DNA from: ZLKRG46 sp032117915
GTDB taxonomy: Bacteria; Bacteroidota; Ignavibacteria; Kapaibacteriales; Kapaibacteriaceae
DNA: 12,726 nt
Direction: 5' to 3'
NCBI GenBank assembly: GCA_032117915.1
Contig: JAULYI010000162.1
Location: 1 to 12,726 of the forward strand
Positions 7,349-12,726 of this stretch are shown here, piece after piece. Each line of letters starts with the position of its first letter. The stretch's first letter is position 1. A program made the position numbers and the translations under genes. The notes under the pieces were generated by a model that saw only the letters and a list, made by a program, of their open reading frames with translations, was not told where the DNA came from and searched no databases.

Positions 7349-7390
7349 CATGCCGTCACAACACAGAGCATCGTACAATCGCAGACACAA

Positions 7391-7417
7391 TTGATCGTCA
7401 ACCGTTTCGTAAATTTG
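7391..7417 (+). promoter_or_regulatory. Candidate TTG/TAnnTTTG promoter of the MarR-nadE unit
   Basis: TTG at 7391-7393 and TAAATTTG at 7410-7417 match the Bacteroidota -33 and -7 elements with a 16-nt gap. The -7 box ends 6 nt before the ATG at 7424, so the transcript would start close to or at the start codon. There is no Shine-Dalgarno sequence upstream of 7424, consistent with leaderless initiation. Confidence 0.6.
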
Positions 7418-7423
7418 GAAGCT

Positions 7424-7870
7424 ATGATGAAAAACACCACACACAACTCCCACAACGGCATTGCCGCTGGTTCCATGTTCGCTCGTGTTGCCCATCGTTG
7501 GACGCGAGCAGTCAACGTTGCGCTGCAGCCGCTTGATCTCACCTACACTCAGGTGGCCCTCCTTGATGGAATCCAGGACCTCGTCTCTGATGGCGCCCCG
7601 GTTACGCAGGCCCGCCTTAGCACCCACACCGAAAATGACGTCATGATGATGTCGAAGGCCGTCCGCGTTCTTGAGATGCGTGGACTGCTCGAGCGTCGTG
7701 AACACCCTTCCGACTCCCGTGCGAAGTCTCTTGTTCTGACGAAGTCCGGTGCGGCCGTTCTTAAGAAGGCTCAGCGTGTTATCGCATCCGTCGATGAAAC
7801 ATTCTTCGAAGAAACCGCAGGCATGGATAAGATCCGTCGGACGCTGAAGAATATCGTGGCTGCACGCTGA
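7424..7870 (+). CDS. MarR-family transcriptional regulator
   Basis: The 148-residue product is a winged-helix DNA-binding protein of MarR type, expected to act as a dimer in the cytoplasm. A dimerisation helix lies at about 12-35. LTYTQVALLDGI (39-50) begins the DNA-binding lobe. VTQARLSTHTENDVMMMSKAVRVLE (60-84) holds the helix-turn-helix. The wing and signature DSRAKSLVLTKSG lie at 97-109. The ATG at 7424 (or 7427) is chosen because translation from the in-frame TTG at 7289 would begin inside the terminator loop and across the promoter, adding 45 residues with no family match. The stop lies 5 nt before the nadE start, so both genes are probably cotranscribed. The ligand is unknown. Regulation of its own promoter through the 7337-7348 palindrome is possible. 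Confidence 0.88.
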   Translation: MMKNTTHNSHNGIAAGSMFARVAHRWTRAVNVALQPLDLTYTQVALLDGIQDLVSDGAPVTQARLSTHTENDVMMMSKAVRVLEMRGLLERREHPSDSRAKSLVLTKSGAAVLKKAQRVIASVDETFFEETAGMDKIRRTLKNIVAAR

Positions 7871-7875
7871 GTGCA

Positions 7876-9840
7876 ATGCAGCAGTCGTTGCTCGCATCAC
7901 TCGGCTACCGACGAGTAGCAACATGCACTCCAGTCGTGCGTCCGGCCGATGTAGCAGCCAATGTCGATCATATTCTTAGTCAGTGCAGTGAGTGCGCACA
8001 GCTTGGCGTCGATGTCATCACATTGCCTGAGCTGTGCATCACAGGATATACCTGTGCCGACCTCTTCTTGCAGCAATCGCTGCTCGATGCCGCTCTCGTT
8101 GGACTAGAGCGTGTCCGGCTGTGGACGTCCTCTGCCACTGCAGTCGTCGTTGTTGGTCTGCCCCTTCAGGTTTCGGGCCGACTGGTAAACGCGGCCGCTG
8201 TTGTGCACGGGGGGATCGTTCGAGGGATCGTTCCGAAGACCTTTCTGCCGACAGGACAGGAGTATTACGACACTCGGTGGTTTGCCAGTGGACGTGATCT
8301 AGAGGCGACATCGGTGTGGATCAACGGCGTAGAGGTTCCGTTCGGTACCGATCTGCTCTTTGTTGATACGCACGACGCGCGCTTGACCATTGGCGTCGAG
8401 GTGTGCGAGGACCTCTGGAGCGTCATCCCGCCCAGTTCTGAACTATCCATCGCCGGTGCAACGCTGATCGTTAATCCATCGGCGAGCAACGACGTCATCG
8501 GCAAGGCGGCATACCGCCGTCAGCTGGTCACACAACAGTCAGCTCGTACCTACACTGCGTATGCCTACACATCGGCAGGGCCGTGGGAGAGTACGACGGA
8601 TGTTGTATTCGGAGGCCACCAGCTGATCGCCGAAGCGGGGGAGCTCCTCGTCGAATCTGAACGTCTGCGATATGAACCCACGCTATCATATGCCGATATC
8701 GATCTTGACAAGCTGATCGCCGAGCGACAGTATGCCACATCAAACCGCCAGGAGCGTCCGCCACGGACATACAGGCGTGTTCCGTTCGATCTGACGCCGG
8801 CCGTTCGTACCTCGCTGCGGCGCAGTGTTGCGCCCCGCCCCTTTGTGCCTATGGAGCATGAAGACCGTGACGAACGCTGTCGAGAGATCCTACGGCTGCA
8901 GGCTCTAGGCCTGGCCGTGCGGCTTGAACGAAGCAAAGCAACGACGATGGTGTTGGGCCTGTCGGGAGGACTTGATTCTACTCTTGCGCTTCTTGTCTGT
9001 GTAGATGCATGTCGTCTGCTTGGACGCCCAGTGACTGATATCCGCGCCATCACGATGCCGGGCTTCGGTACAACATCACGGACACGGTTGAATGCTGAGC
9101 TCCTTGCCGAAGCCTTTGGTGTAACCTTCGAGACGATCGATATCGCCGAAGCTGTCCGTCAGCATTTTCGGGACATTCGGCAGCCGGACGATGCCCACGA
9201 CGTAGTGTTTGAGAATGCTCAGGCACGTGAACGTACCCAGATCCTGATGGACATCGCCAACCAGTGTAATGGCCTAGTGATCGGCACCGGTGACCTGAGC
9301 GAACTTGCGCTTGGCTGGTGTACCTATAATGCCGACCACATGTCGATGTATGCTGTAAATGCCGGCGTTCCCAAGACCCTTGTTCGGTACCTGATCGGCT
9401 GGTATGCTGATCACCATGCAGCAGCAGCTCCGGTGCTTCACGACATTCTTGACACGCCAATCTCTCCCGAACTGTTACCGCATGATGGTGATGGGGGCAT
9501 TGTGCAACGAACGGAAGACGTCGTTGGTCCGTATGAACTGCATGACTTCTTCCTATATCACATTGTCAGACAGCACGCTACAGTCCGAAAGATCGTAGCC
9601 TTGGCTATCATCGCTCATGGAGAGCGGTATGGCGCTGCAGAGATCTGCCATTGGTTAAGCGTGTTTATCAAGCGCTTTGTGTCCCAGCAATTCAAGCGCT
9701 CCTGCCTGCCCGATGGTGTGAAGGTCGGCAGTGTTGTCCTCTCGCCACGGGCAGACTGGCGCATGCCCAGCGATGCGTCCGCTGATGTCTGGCTGCGGGA
9801 CCTAGCGAAGGTTATGGAAGAACTCGGCATCGTAACGTAG
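7876..9840 (+). CDS. nadE: Glutamine-dependent NAD+ synthetase
   Basis: The 654-residue two-domain enzyme makes NAD+ from nicotinic acid adenine dinucleotide, ATP and glutamine, the last step of NAD synthesis, in the cytosol. Residues 10-290 are the nitrilase-type glutaminase domain with its Glu-Lys-Cys triad: Glu52 (LPELCITGYTCADL), Lys121 (VPKTFLPTGQEYYDTRWF) and Cys177 (IGVEVCEDLW). Residues 330-654 are the synthetase domain: the pyrophosphatase P-loop SGGLDST at 363-369, ENAQARERTQILMDIAN (446-462), GTGDLSELALGWCTYNADHM (470-489), and the C-terminal motifs KRSCLPDG (607-614) and SPRADWRMPSD (623-633). The length fits the bacterial two-domain form, so no separate glutaminase subunit is needed. 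The ATG at 7876 has no clear ribosome-binding site; translation may depend on coupling to the MarR gene 5 nt upstream. Confidence 0.96.
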   Translation: MQQSLLASLGYRRVATCTPVVRPADVAANVDHILSQCSECAQLGVDVITLPELCITGYTCADLFLQQSLLDAALVGLERVRLWTSSATAVVVVGLPLQVSGRLVNAAAVVHGGIVRGIVPKTFLPTGQEYYDTRWFASGRDLEATSVWINGVEVPFGTDLLFVDTHDARLTIGVEVCEDLWSVIPPSSELSIAGATLIVNPSASNDVIGKAAYRRQLVTQQSARTYTAYAYTSAGPWESTTDVVFGGHQLIAEAGELLVESERLRYEPTLSYADIDLDKLIAERQYATSNRQERPPRTYRRVPFDLTPAVRTSLRRSVAPRPFVPMEHEDRDERCREILRLQALGLAVRLERSKATTMVLGLSGGLDSTLALLVCVDACRLLGRPVTDIRAITMPGFGTTSRTRLNAELLAEAFGVTFETIDIAEAVRQHFRDIRQPDDAHDVVFENAQARERTQILMDIANQCNGLVIGTGDLSELALGWCTYNADHMSMYAVNAGVPKTLVRYLIGWYADHHAAAAPVLHDILDTPISPELLPHDGDGGIVQRTEDVVGPYELHDFFLYHIVRQHATVRKIVALAIIAHGERYGAAEICHWLSVFIKRFVSQQFKRSCLPDGVKVGSVVLSPRADWRMPSDASADVWLRDLAKVMEELGIVT

Positions 9841-9918
9841 ATCTACTGACGTGTTACTCCAACCTGCTACGTAGGTTTATGGTGTCACGCTTTTGGAACC
9901 ACTGTACGATCATACCAC
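9837..9918. promoter_or_regulatory. Dyad-rich gap between nadE and the response regulator
   Basis: GTAGATCTAC (9837-9846) is a perfect 10-bp palindrome overlapping the nadE stop codon. At 9861-9877, AACCTGCTACGTAGGTT is the palindrome AACCTACGTAGGTT interrupted by two bases, with CTACGTAG (9867-9874) at its core. No T tract follows either dyad, so a terminator is not supported; an operator for the response-regulator gene is possible. No clear TAnnTTTG box was found in this gap. Confidence 0.3.
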
Positions 9919-10593
9919 ATGAATGCACGCTCTGCACGCCCCATCAGGGTGCTTGTCGCCGATGACCACGAGATCACCCGCATCGGCATTCGACGACTGT
10001 TATCCACATCAAGTGATATCGAGATCTGCGCCGAGGCCTCGAACGGCCAGCAGGCTCTCGATCTTGCTCGGACGATGCATCCGCACGTTATTCTCATGGA
10101 CGTGATGATGCCCGTTATGGGTGGCATCGATGTCACCCAGCGCATAAAGGCCGAACGCCCGGATACGTACGTCATCATGCTGAGTTCCCTCGAAGACGAG
10201 CGGCAGATCGAACGAGCCATGTTCGCCGGTGCCGATGGCTACCTTGCCAAGGATGTGGCCGCACCGGAGCTGATCAATGCGATCCAGACCGTCATGCTTG
10301 GCGAGCGTGTGTTCAGTAAGGCAATATCAGAGCGTATGGAAGGGAAGCGTCGGGATCTTGACGTAGAACCGAATGCCGGACTTACGAAGCGCGAAGAAGA
10401 GATCGTCGGGCTTGTTGCCAAAGGCATGACAAGTCAGGATATCGCCAAGAAGCTCTTTATCAGTCCACGCACTGTCGAAACGCACCGCGCACGCATCATG
10501 GATAAGTTAGGCGTGAATAATGCCGCCGGACTTGTGAGATTTGCACTGCTACACTCGACGTATCACGATAACCGCAACATCGAAGAGGTGTGA
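9919..10593 (+). CDS. NarL/FixJ-type response regulator (REC-LuxR HTH)
   Basis: The 224-residue product is a two-component response regulator that binds DNA. Residues 10-125 are the receiver domain. Asp15 and Asp16 form the acidic pocket. Asp61 in LMDVMMPVMGG is the phosphoacceptor. Ser89/Ser90 (IMLSS) sits at the switch Thr/Ser position and Lys111 (GYLAKD) is the conserved lysine. Residues 154-212 are the LuxR-type helix-turn-helix: LTKREEEIVGLVAKGMTSQDIA, then LFISPRTVETHRARIMDKLGV. All key phosphorylation residues are present, so it should be a classical phosphorylated regulator. No histidine kinase is visible in the window, so it is an orphan here and its signal is unknown. It lies 25 nt upstream of the DUF58 gene and may be in one transcript with it. 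Confidence 0.93.
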   Translation: MNARSARPIRVLVADDHEITRIGIRRLLSTSSDIEICAEASNGQQALDLARTMHPHVILMDVMMPVMGGIDVTQRIKAERPDTYVIMLSSLEDERQIERAMFAGADGYLAKDVAAPELINAIQTVMLGERVFSKAISERMEGKRRDLDVEPNAGLTKREEEIVGLVAKGMTSQDIAKKLFISPRTVETHRARIMDKLGVNNAAGLVRFALLHSTYHDNRNIEEV

Positions 10594-10618
10594 TCGTCGG
10601 TAGCTAACCGAGGATCAC

Positions 10619-11515
10619 ATGAACGCACCCACTACGCTTCGTCCTGATGTTGTCGCCGGCCTTGCCTCGATGGAGCTCCGCGCCCGTCTGGTCGTGGAAG
10701 GCTTCATCACAGGCATGCACCGCTCGCCGTTTCACGGCTTCAGCGCAGAGTTCAAGGAACACCGACAGTATCGCCACGGTGATGAACTGAAACATATCGA
10801 CTGGCGTATCTACGGCCGGTCCAATCGCTTCTACGTAAAGCAGTTCGAGGACGAGACCAACGTCCGCTGCGTCATTGCCGTCGACACCAGTGCATCCATG
10901 GGCTATGCATCTCCGGGCAACATCACGAAGTTTCAGTACGCTACCTATCTGGCCGCCTCGCTCAGCTATCTGCTGCTCCATCAGCGCGATGCCGTAGGGC
11001 TGGCCCTGTATGCCAACGAGCTGGGGACATACTTGCCTCCACGGTCAAAGATGTCGTATGCGCACGAGCTACTGCATGCGCTGGAGGCCGTTACGCCCAG
11101 CAACACCACCGGCACGGCGCAGGCCGTGCATGCGCTGGCCGAGCGGCTGGGACGCCGTGGACTGGTGATCCTGATCAGCGACCTGTTCGACGATGCCGAA
11201 GCTACGCTGCATGCCCTGCGGCACTTCCGTCATGACGGACACGAAGTGCTTGTCTTCCACGTACTAGACCCGCGCGAGGTTGATTTTAACCTTGGCAATG
11301 CTGCAGTGCTCCGTGATATGGAGACCGGTGTCGAGGTGACCACGCAACCCGTTCTGCTGCAGCGCAGCTATACGCAGGCAGTGGAAGACTTCTGTCAACG
11401 CATCAAACGCGGTTGTCACGATCAGAACATCGACTACGCCCGGATCACCACGGACCGTCCCTTCGATGAGGCACTCCGGGAGTATATTGTGAAGCGACGC
11501 TCCGCTCACCTTTGA
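10619..11515 (+). CDS. DUF58 family protein with von Willebrand factor A-like domain
   Basis: The 298-residue product matches the DUF58 family. The defining motif at 40-80 (GFSAEFKEHRQYRHGDE, LKHIDWRIYGRS, FYVKQFEDETN) leads straight into a VWA-like fold. The metal-site motif DTSAS is at 89-93, the NTTGT segment follows VTPS around residue 160, and LISDLFDD is around 190. No membrane segment is seen, so it is the soluble form. DUF58 proteins usually work with MoxR-type AAA+ ATPases in protein-complex maturation or envelope stress. No MoxR gene lies within this window on either side, which is unusual. The ATG at 10619 has AGGA at 10611-10614. The stop precedes the dapA ATG by 11 nt, so the genes are probably cotranscribed. 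The biochemical role is unknown. Confidence 0.9.
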   Translation: MNAPTTLRPDVVAGLASMELRARLVVEGFITGMHRSPFHGFSAEFKEHRQYRHGDELKHIDWRIYGRSNRFYVKQFEDETNVRCVIAVDTSASMGYASPGNITKFQYATYLAASLSYLLLHQRDAVGLALYANELGTYLPPRSKMSYAHELLHALEAVTPSNTTGTAQAVHALAERLGRRGLVILISDLFDDAEATLHALRHFRHDGHEVLVFHVLDPREVDFNLGNAAVLRDMETGVEVTTQPVLLQRSYTQAVEDFCQRIKRGCHDQNIDYARITTDRPFDEALREYIVKRRSAHL

Positions 11516-11526
11516 TCAGGCAGACT

Positions 11527-12408
11527 ATGACATTCCGTGGATTGTACACTGCGATCGTAACTCCCTTTACAAACGATGGCGAACTAGATCTTGCCGCGCT
11601 TAGCCGTGTAATCGATCTGCAGCTCGCTGCTGGCGTCGACGGCATCGTCGTCACCGGTTCTACCGGTGAAGGCGCAACAACGACCACAGCAGAGAAAGAG
11701 ACACTCTGGTCGTACGCCGTCGAACGCGTCAACGGACGTATCCCGGTGATCGCTGGAACGGGTACGAACGATACCCATACGACAATCGAGCTGACCCAGC
11801 GCGCAGCCTCCTGTGGCGTACAAGGCGCACTTGTGGTCAGCCCGTATTACAACAAGCCGACGTCTGCCGGACAGATCGCCCATTACCGTGCCGTGGCTGA
11901 CAGTACGGTGCTACCCGTGATCCTGTACAACGTTCCGGGTCGAACCGGTACGAACATGTCACCTGCGACGCAGCTTGCCATCGCCTCGGCCTGCCAAAAC
12001 GTCGTCGCAACAAAGGAAGCCTCGGCGAACCTCGAGCAGATGTGCGAGATCATGCGCGATGCACCGGAACACTTCACCCTGCTGGCCGGTGACGACTCTC
12101 TGGCACTGCCGATCATCGCCTGCGGCGGCGTTGGCGTGATCGCTGTCATCTCGAACTATGCACCACGACGCTACGGCCGACTGATTCATGCAGCGCTCAA
12201 TGGTGATCTCGAAACGGCTCGTGCCGAGCAGCGATTCCTGATGCCATACTATGCCGCGAACTTCTACGAGTCCAACCCGATCCCTGTCAAATGGATCATG
12301 CAGTTGCTCGGCCATAGCGATGCGAACTACCGGCTGCCACTCACTCCTCCGACGCCGGAGACACAGGCAACCCTGCAATCACTGTTTGACGGATATCGAG
12401 ACGAATGA
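11527..12408 (+). CDS. dapA: 4-hydroxy-tetrahydrodipicolinate synthase
   Basis: The 293-residue TIM-barrel aldolase condenses pyruvate with aspartate semialdehyde, the first committed step of the diaminopimelate/lysine pathway, in the cytosol. Lys163 (VVATKEAS) is the Schiff-base lysine, Tyr134 (ILYNVPGRTG) the catalytic tyrosine and Arg139 the substrate-binding arginine. Tyr108 in SPYYNKP matches the tyrosine contributed across the dimer. The pyruvate-side motif reads GSTGEG (44-49) rather than the usual GTTGES, so Ser45 stands where the first triad threonine is normally found. The ATG at 11527 is chosen over the in-frame TTG at 11512 because AGG at 11518-11520 is well spaced and the length then matches the family (about 292). 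Related N-acetylneuraminate lyase-type aldolases cannot be wholly excluded. The stop overlaps the folP start by 4 nt (ATGA). Confidence 0.9.
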   Translation: MTFRGLYTAIVTPFTNDGELDLAALSRVIDLQLAAGVDGIVVTGSTGEGATTTTAEKETLWSYAVERVNGRIPVIAGTGTNDTHTTIELTQRAASCGVQGALVVSPYYNKPTSAGQIAHYRAVADSTVLPVILYNVPGRTGTNMSPATQLAIASACQNVVATKEASANLEQMCEIMRDAPEHFTLLAGDDSLALPIIACGGVGVIAVISNYAPRRYGRLIHAALNGDLETARAEQRFLMPYYAANFYESNPIPVKWIMQLLGHSDANYRLPLTPPTPETQATLQSLFDGYRDE

Positions 12409-12726
12409 TCATCCCCAAGATCATGGGCGTTGTGAACGTCACGCCAGATTCATTTTCAGATGGAGGACAGTTCGCATCGGTGCAGGGGGCCGTGGACCAC
12501 GCCTTGCGCTTGATCGACGATGGCGCCGATGTCCTGGACATCGGTGGCGAAAGCACGCGACCGGGTGCTCTCCCTGTTACTACGGAAGATGAACATCATC
12601 GTGTTTTGCCGGTGATCAATGGTATCCGCGCTGTGAACGGATCGATCCCCATCAGCATCGACACAACCAAGGCCGACGTGGCCCGTGCCGCCGTCGAAGC
12701 GGGCGCCACCATGGTGAACGATGTGA
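12405..12726 (+). CDS. folP: Dihydropteroate synthase, 3' end off the window
   Basis: The first 107 residues of a TIM-barrel enzyme that joins dihydropterin pyrophosphate and p-aminobenzoate in folate synthesis (cytosol). Signature 1, GVVNVTPDSFSDGG, is at 8-21 and signature 2, DIGGESTRPG, is at 45-54. The SIDTTK strand is at 84-89 and VNDV at 104-107 matches the usual I/V-NDV pterin-binding strand. The frame is open to the right edge; the C-terminal half, including the Lys and Arg of the active site, is not visible. The ATG at 12405 overlaps the dapA stop as ATGA, indicating translational coupling. An ATG at 12423 is a less likely start because the usual few residues before IMG would be lost. 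Confidence 0.95.
   Translation, partial: MIIPKIMGVVNVTPDSFSDGGQFASVQGAVDHALRLIDDGADVLDIGGESTRPGALPVTTEDEHHRVLPVINGIRAVNGSIPISIDTTKADVARAAVEAGATMVNDV

Noticed and set aside
7289..7423. Upstream in-frame TTG start for the MarR gene
   Set aside because: It begins inside the terminator loop and would translate across the operator and promoter; the added 45 residues do not fit the MarR family.
8039..9053. Minus-strand open frames (90, 79 and 162 residues) within nadE
   Set aside because: They lie opposite a well-conserved enzyme gene, are rich in Arg and Ser as expected of shadow frames, and show no family motifs.
11512..11526. TTG start for dapA overlapping the DUF58 stop
   Set aside because: The ATG at 11527 has a spaced AGG and gives the usual family length and N terminus.

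Overview
The window looks like chromosomal DNA of a free-living member of the Bacteroidota/Chlorobiota (FCB) superphylum, possibly near Kapabacteria or Ignavibacteria. The lineage is inferred from three things. There are TAnnTTTG-type -7 promoter boxes. There is a TonB-dependent receptor with an N-terminal carboxypeptidase-regulatory-like domain. There is a secreted protein with the 'SYQG...GG' N-terminal domain and 'GGDLTGTYPNP' repeats. No 16S or other taxonomic marker is present, so the placement is approximate.

Layout. (1) Positions 1-2071, minus strand: the N-terminal 690 residues of a secreted, repeat-rich, fibre-like surface protein; its C terminus lies beyond the left edge. Its core is exactly 15 tandem decapeptides. 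(2) Positions 2072-2415: a divergent intergenic region with a candidate -7 box for each flanking gene and a perfect DnaA-box nonamer beside a one-mismatch copy. (3) Positions 2416-7247, plus strand: a tightly packed block of an exported alpha/beta hydrolase, a GNAT-fold-like protein and a TonB-dependent receptor, the last two overlapping. It ends at a strong 14-bp-stem terminator. (4) Positions 7424-9840: a MarR-family regulator and a glutamine-dependent NAD+ synthetase, 5 nt apart. Upstream of them are a promoter and a perfect 12-bp palindrome that could be an operator. (5) Positions 9919-12726: a NarL/LuxR-type response regulator, a DUF58 protein, dapA and the 5' part of folP, spaced 25 nt, 11 nt and -4 nt, so probably one transcription unit.

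How the genes work together. Regions 4 and 5 are mostly housekeeping: NAD+ synthesis, the lysine/diaminopimelate entry step and folate synthesis, mixed with regulatory or envelope-linked genes (MarR, response regulator, DUF58). Region 3 looks like an envelope or uptake module, but the receptor's cargo cannot be read from sequence. No mobile element, CRISPR array, tRNA or rRNA was seen. Nothing here clearly amounts to a new multi-gene system. The most unusual signals are the decapeptide fibre protein, -7 boxes so close to start codons that transcripts would be leaderless or nearly so, and the inverted DnaA-box pair.
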